Of a DNA stretch of 64,000 nt, positions 33,343-48,300 are shown piece after piece (positions within the stretch are counted from its first letter, which is position 1; each line of letters starts with the position of its first letter). The position numbers and the translations under genes were made by a program. The notes under the pieces were generated by a model. It worked only from the letters and a program-made list of their open reading frames with translations. It was not told where the DNA came from and searched no databases. The stretch is from Diphasiastrum complanatum (taxonomy: Eukaryota > Streptophyta > Lycopodiopsida > Lycopodiales > Lycopodiaceae), in assembly GCA_029204225.1 (NCBI GenBank), contig MU832213.1, positions 1 to 64,000 on the forward strand, written 5' to 3'.

Positions 33343-36300
33343 GCAAGTATCCAGTTATGTCATCATCCTTATGAAGAACTAGCTAATTTTTCAAACCACC
33401 CTCGACTGAAGAAAATTCCTTGGGAAATCTTTGTTGCGTTGCCTTTTTAAGAACTTACCGGAATGCAAAATTGGATAGTTAATCAAGACCGGTTAATCGG
33501 ATGAAGTTTGACAGCCAATTTTGAATAGTTTTTAAATCTGTAAAAGATTGATTCGTGTGGCCATCATGGAGATTAAGTTGGTAGGTTCCTTCTTTTTGCA
33601 GTTCATGAATTGGTCTTGATACTCGTGGTGTTTCAATTGTGATTGGGAGTAAAAAAAACGGTCACAGATGTGATTTTGGCTGGTGAAGAAATGACTACGA
33701 AATAAGATTGACAAACAAATCACTTGAAATGATCAAGAAAGTAAACTATAGCTTTCTTTTGACTGCAGAAGAAATTATTCAATGCTACTTGTTGAACCAT
33801 TTATTATTGTCCGATTTCCTGCTTGTTTTTTTCTTTTGACGCAGGATAAAGTATTTGATGCTAGTTGTTGATCTATTTATCGTTATCTGGTTTCCTTCTT
33901 GTTTTTTTTGCGTGTGTGATGGTCCAAATTGAACTTTTAACCTCAAGGAAAGGAAAAGAGGCCTTCGTTGTACTTGCTGCATTATGCTTTCTCACATAAG
34001 ATTTCTGTGTCTGATCAGGGCTTGACACCGTACGAGAAGAAGAAGTATGTCTGGAAGATGCTCTACATCTACATGCTTGGATATGATGTAGATTTTGGAC
34101 ACATGGAGACAGTTGCTTTAATTTCCGCTCCCAAGTATGCAGAGAAACAGGTGTGCAATAGTGAATCTTGCATTTTTGCCTTATGATATATCATGTCTGT
34201 ATTTTGAATGTTGCTCTTGAACCCAAGAAGTTTCAAATGGTGAGTGTTATGCATGTTGATTGTTTAGTGGTAGATGGCGTGTTGATTCTCAAGGTGATTG
34301 TGACTTCACTACTCTTGATGGTTGGAGCCATTTGTATGGTGAATGGAAGTTGCATTTAGATCCGTTTGCTATCTACATGCACCTTTATTGATTGTGTTAA
34401 TAGTTAGCAAGCATGTTACATTTGATGAAAAAGTGTATCAGACTTGACACCTCATATCAAAAGTGGTTAGGTGGCATGTTGTTACAAACTCGTGGAAAAA
34501 GGACCTCATATGGGCAATTCTCCATAGTAGTTGCTTAGCTTTTATAGTGGAAGACCAAATTAAAGGAGCGGGGACTTGCTCACTACTCAATTGTGAATAT
34601 CATTGTGACTTGTTGTATCCTAACTCTTGACGATTTTTAGGAGTTGGATGAAGCATAATTGGAAAAGGGCATGCATTGGTCCGCTATGCATTGCTAAAGC
34701 ACCTTTAACAAAAAGTAATATTTGCACATTGATCTCATTTCTCTCAGAGGCATCTTGGGGAAAACCATTCTTTGCACTCTTTGCGAGCTCAAAACTAAAC
34801 ACCTCAACACATTGTAACATAAAGGTGTCCCTCAACTTACACCAAGTCTAGAGCTTTGTCGAATAATCATCTGCTTGATAAGCTATCCTTATTAGGTCAA
34901 AAGGTTCAGGTGAATTCTTATATGATGGTATCCGGGTCTAATATCAGTTTTCGTGAAGTATTTAGCTCCACCTAAACGATCAACCAAATCATCCATCCTA
35001 GGTAATGGATATTTGTTTTTAATAGACTATAATCCAATACATCTAGAAGCCTCGATCTTTTTTGCTTTCAGAAGAACGGGAGCACCCCATGGTGATTTAC
35101 AGGTCTTATATCCCACCTTAAGATAATTTTGAATCTAATTAGTAAATCGATACAGTTGTCTAGAGATAAGATGACTACTTGTTAGAATTAGCTGAATTAT
35201 GTGATTTATTGACTTAGAAGGCTGTAAACCATGATGTAAGTCAACTAGAAAAACATCTTGAAATCCATTTATGATCTTATCCTTTTCAGTTTGCTTCTGA
35301 TCTAAACCCACTAAGTTAAGAATCAAAAAAATTCACAACTTTCAAAAAATTCAAAATGGGCATTGCAAACAAAGAATAAGCTTCATACTGTGAATCATTA
35401 AAAATTTCCATTACATTAGTCATTGAAACCATCTCAGATGGATGTGAATATATTTTTCCCAATGTAACTACTTTATCCCCCTCCTTAATTAGAAAGCGCA
35501 TGCTTCTTGAGATCTAGCTCATGAGATTTTTTAAACAACCCTTCATAGCCTAAAATTATATTCGTTTGTGCTAAATCGAAAACGTGAAAATCAACTAGTC
35601 TTTCATAATCTTGAATCGCTATTGGGAGCTTTCGTACTTTGACTTCCCAAGTCTTCAACTCTAGTCGTGAAGCTAGATATACCTTATATCTATGATTACT
35701 TTCCAAGTTGAGTTTCTGCACAAGACTCTTAGTCATAAAATTATGAGTTGATCCATTGTCCACTGGAATGCTTAGTTCTTGATTTTTCGTTGTGCCCTTC
35801 AAACGAAATAAATCATTAGGCAAAAAAGAAGTACTACTGAAAGAACATACACACTCACAATCAATCAAGTCAATTTTTAGTTTCAAATTTGATCATTTGG
35901 CATCTTAATAACTTGAGTCACTGGATTCTCCCGTTCTGGGTAGAATCTCATCACTTGTCTAGGTTTATTGCAAATAAAACAAAGATTTGCCTTTTTAACC
36001 TTCTTTTGGGACAATTGTTTGTTTTGCTTGGGTTTCGATGCCATTTTATCAAGCTTGTCAAAATATTTATTATGAGTAATTTCCCAAACTTTTTTCTTTC
36101 CCTTCTTAGGTCTGGATGTTGATCGATTTGTTTGAAATTGATTATTGGATACCACTATTGTGGAATCATAAGCTTTGCAAATCGAACCACATCATCGAAA
36201 GTCTAAAGCACATTTCGTCTACATTTGGTTTGATAATCGCTTGGAAAACCTAGGATGAACTACTAGAGGGCTAGTTTAGAAATAATGGAACTTTATTTCA

Positions 36301-39300
36301 AAAATCCATAAATTCTTGGAGTTCAGAGTCCAAACTCTTTATCTCCAATTTGCAATTAATGAATTTATGATAGTAATATGAATTGTCCGCCACGACAAAC
36401 GATTCTCTAAACATTTCCATGAAACCCTTTCATGTAGGGGGTTTCGGCTATAGATCACGCCACCATGATGATGCTTTGCCATAGAAAAACGTAATTGCTT
36501 TGTTAATTTTCTTTTCTTCTAGAATTTTGTGAAGATTGAAATGACACTATTCATTTTGTTAGCCAGTCATCAACTACCTCAGGTTTCTTCTCTTTCTTCT
36601 CCCTCGAATTCGGTTCAGGTTGGAAATCCAAATTTGGCAAAGATATTGTCTTGACTTGTGTAAGCACAACTTCCATTCGCTACACAAACTGTTTTGATTA
36701 TTCATTTCCGTGAGGGCCGCACTTAGTTGCTTGCAAATCGATAGGTTGGTATCGGAGGTGTTCCCCACTCAGACTTGATGTTCTGTACGTCATTATTGAT
36801 TACCTATTATAGGAAATTGCTTTTATTAGTTGATAGACTCAAAATTTCTCCAACTTAAGTGAAAATAAGTACAAAGGGAGGTGAGGTTAGCAAGAGGGCT
36901 TCCACGTCACCAGAGGTCGTATTGTTCACGCATGTGAGCGGTGAAGTCCCAAGAAAATAGTAGGAGGGTGCACTTTCTATGAAGGAATTTCTTCAAAACA
37001 GCTTCCAAGCTTTGCATGGCATCAACGAGACATTACAAGCACTCTAATTAGGTTTATTAGAGACCTATAGAAGTTTCAATTAGATCTAGCAATGATATTA
37101 TTCTCAAAGCACAATGCTAAGTTCAAACCAAAACAAAGACTACATAGAAATTTTGTGAAATTCATGTAATTACTACTTAGATGAAGAAACATGCATCACT
37201 AGTGCTTCTAGAACATGCTATTTCTCTACAGACACCTTCAATACACTTTGGCCAAAATATGAGCCTAGAATGAGAAATTTACATGTTTAAGCCAAATAAT
37301 GTTAAATATGACATGTCCTTGCTTGGATCATTGCTTGAAAAACAATATTTTTAAGACAACATTACGACAAATACATAAGCTATGATAACATTGTTACAAC
37401 CCTATGGAAAAATATCTTGCCACCAATTGTACGTAGTGGTTGTTTAGGTTTTATTGCTAAAGGCAAATTTGAAGGAGCGAGGACTTGCTCAACACCCAAC
37501 TTTAGTGGTTTACTACACAAATTGATTGTTAGAGTAACTTCAACAAAGAACAGTATCCATACATTGAATGTTCTTGCTGAATTTCGCTAGTCGTATGAGA
37601 GCCTTCAATGCTAATGTCTTGGTTGAACTCTTCTATAATAGTTTCGCAAAATGGTTGTATTTATATTGTGCCATGTTTGCTATCAATAGCCATGAAACTT
37701 TGCAAACGCTAAGAATCTAGCCAAAAGCTCTCACCTCATATTTCTAAATTAACATGTAGCTTCACCCTCAAGTCTCTTGGGCTGGATTAGCAAAAACTAT
37801 TTGGGCCCTCCCGTTGACTCCCTAATTAGGCTTTGTAGTCCACGAACTTTGACCATTGTAGTTCAACGACCTCATGAATGGTCATTTTGATTAACTCCAA
37901 AGGGGAGTTTAACACACTATAGAAAAGTGACAATTTTTTGATCAATCCCTATGCCTTTGAAGCGATTCTATATCTAAATTCCAACTGTTAACATAACTGG
38001 AAGTCATGGGATGGGGATAAATTGTCATTGGACGTATAAGCAATTTTGTATCGAAATTTTAAGTTTATGTTAACATAACCAAAAGTCATGGGATGGGGAT
38101 AAATTGGCATTGGAAGTATAACAAATTTTGATGAGCACTAGATAGAACTTAGAAAGATTGAGCTCTTTTACATCACAATTTTTTTTAGAATTCTACCTTT
38201 TGTTTTTGCTCTTTTAACTCATTTCACCATGCAAAATTATTTCTATTAACTTGCATTTGGTTGCTCGTTGTGATAATCAGGTTGGATATATTGTGACATC
38301 ATGTTTGCTGAACGAGAATCATGACTTTCTTCGACTAGTGATAAATACTGTTCGCAATGACATCATTGGGCGTAACGAGACATCCCAGTGTTTGGCGTTA
38401 ACCATGGTGGGGATGTCTTCAATGTTCATACATGTCTTTGAGCTACCATAGAAAGTAACTTGGTTATTTCATTTCCAATTAATGAGAGGGAAAGTATATC
38501 AATTTCTTGTTCGACATTTCATTCTCGAGTAAAGATGCTCATCTTCTTGCTTAAATGTTGAATGTTGAAATCTAGACTTAAGTTATTTGTGTTTGAAGTG
38601 CTAGATACTTACTAGTTTGTTATGTGTATAAATGCTTGAGAACAAATTCAGGCAAAATGCTACACATGTAAGATGCAGCAGTGCTTATAAATTCAAAATT
38701 TGTTCTCTTAAGACTTTCAAGGTGGACTTTGTGACGTCTTTGTTATTATATTTGGGGATCAGTTTAGCATTAACATTGGTGTATGCTTTCTTTGTTGGGG
38801 AGGATACATAATTTAGACAAGCTATTTCTTTGGTCTAGTGCCCCATTTTATTATATTATTTTAGTCATTTGTATTTGGACCTTTATTTGGGCTATTTTGT
38901 TTGTTTTTGATAATTGAAACTAAACTTTTATCATTTATTGATAGCCATTTAGTATTGACGTTTGCATTATTTGTGCTATTATTGGACCCTAATAAGGAAA
39001 TCATAGATCTAACTATTCCAAATAGTATAAATAAGCCATAAGGATATGTTTGGATCATTAGGTTTTAGGCTTTTATATTTTTTGTACTGTATCATTCCCT
39101 TTTTTGGATGCATTTACATCACTCTTCTTTCTACAAGAGGGTTCTTCTAATGCACTTTACAACTTGTCATTATGACGCCTAGAGGTGAGGAAAATCAAGT
39201 TCCCTTCTTTGAGGGTTTGTGTCACTTCATTCACTTCATCTCTCATGTTTTTGTGCACATTCTCTCAAATCTTGCCATGTCATTTTTTCCTTACCATACT

Positions 39301-42300
39301 CCGCCTTGCATCCTTGTCCAATTTTTCATTTGGATATCTATAAGTAAATTTTCATTGATCCATCTTTTAGGTTGTTACACACTTCGTATTTTCTAATTCA
39401 ACATTTCTGTTGTCCTTGCTTTTGATCACCCTACATGTGGGTGTTAGTTCTACTTACATTTTACATATATGGCTACTTAGGAGCATCATGCACAATGTTT
39501 GGCTTGTTGTGTTTTGGAATGTGTACGGAACACACATATTGGAATGTTCTAAATATTTTCTTTAGTGAACTTGTAGTGAAAAATACATTTATTGAATTGT
39601 TTTGTGGAGGTACTGTTTTAGGGGGTATTTGGGAGCTGAAATGTAGTTTGCATGGGTTAAGGGTGCTTAAGTGTTTGTACTTAAAACTTTAATATGTCTA
39701 CAATACCAAGTCCTAGAAAATGTGTGAATTAGCAAACTGAGAAACTTATTACTTCCATTATCAAAGCTGACACATCTTACCTACTGTCAATTGAAATGAA
39801 ATCATGAATTTAAAAGTGGCATCATGCATTACCAACTACTGTCACTGCTCATACAATCAACTCCATGTTGGATAGGAGCTCTATAGACAAATTAAAATAT
39901 GGAATTCGATATCATACAATAAAGTATAAAAACTCTAATAACATGTCTATTTATCATTCGCCGCCTTCAAAGAAGCCGAGTCACTATCTCTCAAAGAGGA
40001 AGCAAACACAGAGCCCTCAATCTTAACATTTGTAGATGAAATGTGAGGTTTCCCTCTTCCTTTCGTAGTGTATACTGGCCTACCTCAATCTCTATGTCTA
40101 ATGTTAAGATTGCGTGTGAGAAAGCCTTTAACTGTGCTCTTGTCTCCAACACTTTGTCCCTATCAAAGTTGCATGAATCGCAGTTCGAACCTCGAGCTAC
40201 GGTTTGAATCGTTCAGAGCCGGTCCAGTGCTTTGAGGAACATTGTGTCCATGCAAGTACAATACCATTATATTAATTATCGCATAGATGTCCACCCATCT
40301 ACCATGTTGGAAAGTTTGTAAGTTGACCAAGCAAGAGGTACTGACGCCAGCTCTTTCTTGAGGTACTCCATCTCCCTCCTCAAGGATTTAGTGCACAGAG
40401 CCTCCCTTGTGGGAGCTCTCACTATTTGGCTTTGTTTTTCCAAGGATCCTCTTATAGTGGAAGAGAAACAATGGATTTCAAAAGCTAGTTCTTTATCACT
40501 AGTTGATTGATATTTGTACAAAGATATAACATGGAATACCATAAAATGAGCACATCATGTGGAATTCTATGAGCTATGTTGTGCCACTCATACATAGTTA
40601 GAAACTAATCATTTGTTGATCGAGATTACCACAGCTCATAAGCGACCCGATTGATTTTCTTTACAACCTGGTAAGGACCACTATGCCGAGGAGATAGCTT
40701 ACGACATTTCCCAATTTAAAGTTCCTTTGAATCTTTAAGATACACCCAAATTCTGACCTCAAATTCTCTAGGTGAATGAAGATACGAATGAAGCCACAAA
40801 TGATCTAGAGCTAAGCTATGAAAGCATCACATAAGCAAGACTTAACTCTAGAAAGCAGGAAAGAGAGAGATTAAGGAGACTAAAGAGAGAGATCAATATC
40901 ATCAGCTGAATAACAAATGACACAGATTCCCTACTTATAGCCTAAAGGAAGCTCTAAAAAGGAAGCTTCCAGTTGCAAGGGCCCAACTGGGAGGGATAAT
41001 AGTGCGCCCTCCAAGAAGCCCCCCACCCCTCTCCAGTAATATGTCCAAATGTCCAAATAATGAATAATAAGGCCAAAGGCCAACCATAAAGTCTAAGTGT
41101 CAATAATGAATAAAAAAGGGCCCACGGCCTGCTTATGGACGTGGCGAATGTAATGACTCGAGTCCATAACTCTGCTCGACACAAAAAAAGGACCCAACTG
41201 CCGAAAAGAAACTGGATCAAATGCAAGCCCTGGTGCATCAACAACTAGAGCAACATCTGATGTAGAGGAATCAACAAGTGCGCAAGAGCACGATCCTGAT
41301 CCGCAAGTGATGGCGTATGATAAAAGACATCAATAGGCTGCCATGTGGCCTCCTCAACAGGACGACCATCCCACTGGATCAAAAACTGAATCTGTCGGCA
41401 GCGTCGACTATGGTGAAGGCGAACCTGGTGAATGGCAGCTGGTAAGTACTAAGAAAGGGAACAGCTCAGGATCAACATTGTGGTGATGAAGGGAACCTCT
41501 CGGCCGCCTCATCAGAAACCAAGAACAACCAGGAATGCCAAGGAACCAGAAGAAGATCAAGCAACAACTAGGAATGCCAAGGTATCCGTAATGCCCAAGC
41601 TAGTAGAGGATCAGCCCAAAAGATAGGGACATCATACCAAGGTATCCAAAAAGCCCGAGAAGGTAGAACTGCATCAGCAACGGGAAGCCATTAAGGAAAT
41701 TGGAAAAGAGATAGACACTCATCGCAAATAGCCGCATCATACACGTAACCATCAACCATACGTGCAAGGTGCCCCAAGAAAAGATAGCAGCATCAGAAGA
41801 CCAACACCAAGGAAAGGAACATAAGCAGGATGATAGGCACGCTGTAACAGCATGGAAAAGCAAGCGATATGCCAGGAACATGGAGCATAAAGAGATCATC
41901 CTGCCAAGGGATAGCTAAAATGGAGAAATATGCACCAGCATGGTCAAAAGCCCAAGGTATCCATAAGGCCCATGAATGAGAAGTAGCAATGGCACATGGT
42001 ACCCTGAAGGCCCATATCACAAGAAGAAGCATGCCAAAAGCTCCAGAAGGTCCAAGAAATCAATGCATCATCTAAAAAGACATGATGCATGAAAACAGTA
42101 GCAACAAATCTAGAAATAGTAGAGGCCTTAACTAAAAAAATGTAGCCGAAAAACTCATCCAGAAAGACCTCATATGGACATACCAATCCATCATAGGATA
42201 CACCAAAAACGGATGGAGAATCGGATGACCCATCGGAATTGGCGGCAAATGTAATCCCAAATTACACACCAAGCGCGCAAGTGAGGAATAGAAGAAATGC

Positions 42301-45300
42301 ACTGGAACAAGGAACAAGATCCGCAACATCAGTAGCAAGCATCGAAGCAATATCCACGTGTAGCTGGGAATGAGTATCAAAGCACATATGAGCAACACTG
42401 AAGTATATGGCAGCAACATCTCCAAAAACTATCCAAGAGAGGAGAAGGAACTCTCTCAAGGTACCCTAATGGTCTCAGAACACGAGAACAAAGTGGCAAC
42501 TCAGCATTGGAGACCAAGCGATATGGAGCAACCCGAAATGACGGGGAACTTGATGATCACCCGGACAAACAATAGCTGGAACGGAGGCAATAGCCCAAGC
42601 CATCAGGATATGCCAAGCCTGACAATGAGCAACAATCCAAGGAACAAATAGAGAGCCACATGCATAATCATAGAGATATTCGCACCATAGGCGATTAGTA
42701 ATATGGAAAAACAAGCACCAATCAACAGGTTCAAATGAAAACCAAGCTATACGTAACAACCAGGAATTTCATATATCCATAGCTGAAAATGAAGCAGTAG
42801 TATGAGCAATAGGTCCAAGTGAAATCCAAGCAATACGTAATAACTAGGAATGCCAAATATCAAGAGGTAAAAAGGAATCAGTCGCATGAAAAACCTCTAA
42901 TGCATAAAAAGCCCAAAAGTGTATACCATCGGCATGGACTGCAATAAACCTATATGTAGAAACACAAGGAGACTGAAGGATGCCCGTATACTCATCTAGA
43001 AAGATCCCAACATATAAATACCCTAGATAAGTAATAGTGACCATCTGGCAAATATCCTCGGATGGAAAATGTGTAACGGTAAGGGCCTAAGGCGCATGAA
43101 TCATGTAAGGAACTGTAGAAATATCATGAGGCAGATCACAAACCTCAAGCAGAAATCCATGGAGTAAAGCAAAAGGAGATACAACCTGATCACCAGTAGC
43201 GAGGGAACCATCAAACGTGGACCCGTGAAGAACCCCATAGAAATCAACAGGAACATCGGCCATGACGGACTCAAGAGATGCAAATATAGAGACCAATGGA
43301 GAAGATACTACACCAACCACCGAACCAGGAGGGCTATCTGAGGCACAAGGCACGCAACAACAACCTGTAAATCCGGAGCAACATCAACTTGAGGAAGAGG
43401 ACCCACAGATGGTGAAAGTGAAGCAGCAACCGATGTACTCTGAATGGAAAGAAGAGCTGCATCGTGAGCCTTTGGCAGGCTACGCATAAACTGCTTCCCG
43501 GTAACCAACTGATAGTCACCCTAGGAATTAATACCAACAAGTGAATGATGCTGACCAGCATGAGTAAAGGAAAGTGTCTGCTGAGAGAGATCCACGACAT
43601 CAGTACCAAGTGAAGAGAACCAGTCTACACCAAAAATAATGTCATAGCGCTCCAGAGGAATGATGTAGAAATCTGCCTGACCAAAAAAATCAGCAATGCG
43701 ATAATCCAAGCCATGAAACATCTGAGAACTGGGAAAAGAATGGGAACGAGCAACCTCAACACTGAGAGGTTGGGAAGCAGGAACAGGTGTAGCACGAATC
43801 CTGGTGGAAATGTAACTGCTAATAAATGAATGTGTATTGCCTATATCCACTAAAGAAATATACTCTCGCCCCGCATCTAAAATAATATGATCCACAAATG
43901 GAACAACATACGTAGGCATATTAACATAAGCATCAATTCATAAGTTCTGGCCTAAATATGCATCTAGAAGAACCCCATACTCATCTAGATGGGTATCAAC
44001 AAAATAAGCTAGTGAGTATACAATAGGACCATCATCAAATGTATAACCATATGCCATATTAAATAAGGAGCATAGGCGACAACATCTATAGCGTGGCGCT
44101 GAGGAACATGAGTAGCATCAAAGTACTCAACAACAATATCAAAGCATGCAACATCGACAATAGTAGCAAGGCATACTATATCAGTATCAAAGCATGGAAC
44201 AATATCATAGCATGCAACAACATCGGTAGCACCATCAAAGCATGCAACGACAATAGTATCATAGCATGCTATATTAGTATCAAAGGACCATATCACCTGC
44301 AACCTTTATATGTGAATCAGCATCAGTAGGAACCTGTATATGTGACTCTGACTACAATGACGAGCTCAGGTAGAGCAATAACTATCTCAAGTGAATCAGG
44401 CAACTTGCTCACACTATGATATAGAATCATCCTCATGTGTATCGCTAGAAATGTGTGAATCAACCTCTTGTGAATTGCTAGAAATGTGTGACTCTATCTC
44501 TATTTGTCCTGCACAAGAAAATGGAACCTCGCATATGGAAGAATGCTCATGAGAGGAATAAGGAGTAAAACTCTCAAGAACTACAATACCACTCGTAAGA
44601 GCGACAGGAGGAACAATTACAGAATTATCATCGGAAAATATAAGAACGTGAAGTACTGGTAGAAAGTCATGCCACTCAGAGATAGGCGGATGAGAATGGA
44701 CATAGTCCAAACAAACCACTTCGACCTAGCAGAACCCTTTAAGAGAAAGATTGCATCAAGAATCTTATTAGGACCTGGACAAGTTGGCTGAGAAGTATCA
44801 AAGTAATACTGAAGATGTGTGAGCCATTTGTCGAACATATGTTCAGATCATAGATGCACAAAAACGCGTTTCTGGGCATCCTAAGCGGTTTTAAGGCTTT
44901 CTTTGGCCAGTAACATTTATTGCATATCTTGCATGAAATCAACTGCAGCTTGCACCTTAAGCCCTTTGAGTCTGACGGTAGTTGTCTAGTAGTTATCTTA
45001 GAGAGTTCTCATGGATGACGTGAAATTTTGGAGTCATCGAAAATAAATACTGTAAATCAGGCTCTGATGCTACCTGTTCATATCACTTCTAATGAGAAGA
45101 TTGTCTGGTTCAAAACAAATGTGCTCATTGCTCCTTCGGGCCTCCCTCAATGCTCGTTTCTTTTCACGGTATTCAAATCCTAAATTCAATTATCACCATT
45201 AGTTATCACCAAACTATTCCGTAGAAACAGTGCAATGTATCTGTATGCAGTGCATGCTCTCTCCATTATGTAGATATATCATGGATATTGTTTATAAAAG

Positions 45301-48300
45301 CCTCAAGGTCAAATGTGTTTTCATCATAATATCTTGAAACAATTTGTATTGAGGATGATCAGTATACTTAGGAATTCTGGTACTTTTCTGTTTACTGATG
45401 CCATGGACACACTTCAGGTCGGAAATGTTGGTGGGAAGGAGTTTTCTGAATCACTTGCTCCTGATGTGCAAAAGTTGCTTGTAAGGCATTGAAGCTTGCT
45501 TATATTTACATTCTTGAAGATTGGTATATTCAATATTTTTGCTCATAGGATTTTCACTTTTGCTAGCTTAATCTGATAGTAAGCGCTTGTGTACCCTTGC
45601 ACTATATATCACTTTTTATTGTTTAGCTGAGTCTATAGGGTCCTTAGTTCTCATATTTTGGGTTTCCAGATTTCCAGCTCTTGTAGACCACTGGTTCGGA
45701 AAAAGGCTGCACTTTGTCTACTTCGGTTGTATCGCAAAAATGCGGATGTTGTCAACGTTGAAGGCTGGTAGGTGGCAGTTTATGAAATTGTATAGTAAAG
45801 GTTGGAAATTTGTTGTTTTCCCCTAACCAGCCCTTGCCGTATATTTACTTCTATCTATATTTGTCATTTGTTGGAATCATCATATATTCCACAACTCTGA
45901 GTTTCCTCTTTTCTTCTGTGGTGCTCAGGTCTGATCGCATGGCTCAATTACTGGATGAGCGGGACATAGGAGTTCTTACTGCTGTGATGAGCTTACTTGT
46001 TTCACTAGTAGCCAATAATCCCGATGGTTACTGGAACTGTGTATCTAAATGTGTGAAGATTATAGAGCGCCTCACTAGGAGTCAAGATATTCCTCAAGAA
46101 TATACATATTACGGGATTCCATCTCCTTGGCTGCAGGTTGATACTCTAATCAGTTTATACTCTTATTGTTTGTCTTTGGCATATGCATGCATCTCCCATG
46201 TCTTTGCTAGGTCGTTCAACTTTGAAGGTCCATTTTTCTTATGGAGCTGTTTCTGTGAAAGAAGACAGTCCCATTTAGTTTATTATACCATAGTCTAAGT
46301 TACAAGGTTGATCAGACAATAGTAGTACACTGAAAAAGAGCATTCTTTGCACTACCTTCTGAGTGACATGGGTGCTGACTGTGACAACTCAGAAAGGAAA
46401 CTAACAAGCAATATTCCTGTTTGGTTTATCTTTGGCGAGAATAGAGTTGGGATACAAAATGTGAGGTAGACTGGACGCTGTTACAGTGGAGGAAGTTAGC
46501 AGTATGGGGCCAACATATGGCTTATGGGAGGTGAGAGTTATGAGTGACAGGTGCTGCACTTGGAGATTTTTGGCACACTTTCTTTAATAAAGGTTGTTAG
46601 CTCTCTTTTGAAGGTTGCATGTTTAAGAATGTAGCCATCCCACCCTTCCCAACCTTGTTCCTGCATTTTCGAGTCATTCTTCTGGTGACACATTGTGCCT
46701 TAGTCTCTGCTTGTGTATCTGGTGATAGATGAGATTGTTCATGGGTACCAGCCATGCTGTAGATTCAAAAAATTTGGAAATAAAGCTGATAACTTTCACA
46801 TAGAAAGTTTGAAGGCACATCTGCTCCCTTCTAATGCCATCAGAGCTCTAGTATTCAGTGCTAGGTTTTGATGGCATGATTTATTATGAGGACTTGAATA
46901 CCTTTTCTCAATGCTGAGATTTCGTCCCCCAATTTTGTTGAGCTACAAAGTATTTCTGAAAGCCATCAGATTATGGTGTCAATGAGTATATCAAATTGGT
47001 CATACAATCTATTGGGTATGGTTTTCTCATTACTGGATTCCAGATTCTAGGATCTAACATGCCATCCATTCCTAAACTATATCATTATCAAGAAAGCATG
47101 GGCTCAAGAAGTCTCTCACTCACTGCCACTTAATTTTTGGAATCCAATTTTGCAAGCATTGATGCAAAGTTGCTGCAATTACACTTACTGGGCTTAACAG
47201 TTTATTTTGATTGAGGCTGTTAACACGTAAGAGGATTGAATCCGTTTGTCATGCGTAAACTGTATTGATGGAATTGGGATTATGTGAGACACTTATTGAA
47301 AACAGATATTTGATAGGAAATCAGTCATTCATTTTTGTGAGACACTAATTGACAAAGATAATTGATAGGAAACCAGTCATTCATTCAAAATGCAGGGAAA
47401 AAGAATGGAATCAACAGTTTATAGTGGAAATCTGTGAATAGTTGAATCATTTATTAATTGAATGAGTATGTTCACTTCCCATGAGAAAATGATTTATTAA
47501 ACTTAAAATAGAGCTGGCTCCTAGGGCACATCAATCACAATATCCAACTAGGGAGGGGAGGATGACATTATAAAAACTCCACAAACATGAATGAACCAAA
47601 TATCTGCAATTCTCCATGCATAGTTGCACAGCGTTCCAAAAATTTCTGGACAACATCGTTGAACACTTGAGGAGATTTTCAGTGTTCCGTTCTGGAATGC
47701 TGTATGCTTTATGGATTTTTTTATTGATTTGATAGGATAGCTGAAAAAACTAATGTTTTTAGGAAAGTTTAGCTTAAAACAAATCTTGGATGATAGGTTT
47801 GTAAGTACTATTACTCTATAAGTCTCCTTGGTTGTTCCTTTGGAAAGATCTCTTTGCACTGAGTGTTGACCTGAAGACAAGGGGTGCTTTTATGCCTGAA
47901 ATGGCTACTGGTAGACTTTTTTCTTCGAGTACTGCAACCTTGGACTTGTTTGCTGCAATCTATTTGGAACTCAAGAATCACAAGAAGATCAATTGGGATC
48001 ATGGGCTAATTAGTTGGAGCTTTATGTCTTGGAATAAAGCTCAAGGCAAGAATGAGCTACTTGCACATGAAAGAGTGTTGAGAGTTTTAATACTTGAGCA
48101 ATCGTGAAAATGTGAGCTAGTGAGAAATCATGGAGAACCCAAACTGGGCTTTCTATTGGCCATCTCAGCAATTTAAAGCTTTCTGAAAAAGGGAAAATTT
48201 TACTTAAAAGAATGCAACAAATACAAAAACATTTTCATTTGAAGGAGTTTAAGTGACTCAACTATCTGCCAGTAATTTCTGGTTTTTGGACAAAAAAGCA

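Larger units (their letters stand above)
34480..37560 (-). mobile_element. Ty3/gypsy element 1 in intron 2
   Basis: An antisense, decayed gypsy element. It has a gag remnant, nucleocapsid, protease and the start of reverse transcriptase in order on the minus strand. It is flanked by related LTR sequence at about 34480-34620+ and 37392-37560+. Each LTR begins TGTTACAA(C/A). Most of pol (RT core, RNase H, integrase) is deleted. Confidence 0.72.

Noticed and set aside
40954-42759. Membrane-protein-like Trp/Phe/Leu-rich minus-strand frames
   Set aside because: They overlap in several frames inside the non-coding middle of a retroelement and share no family features; probably composition.
45810-46298. 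162-codon open frame as a separate gene
   Set aside because: It is alpha-adaptin exon 6 read through into both introns.
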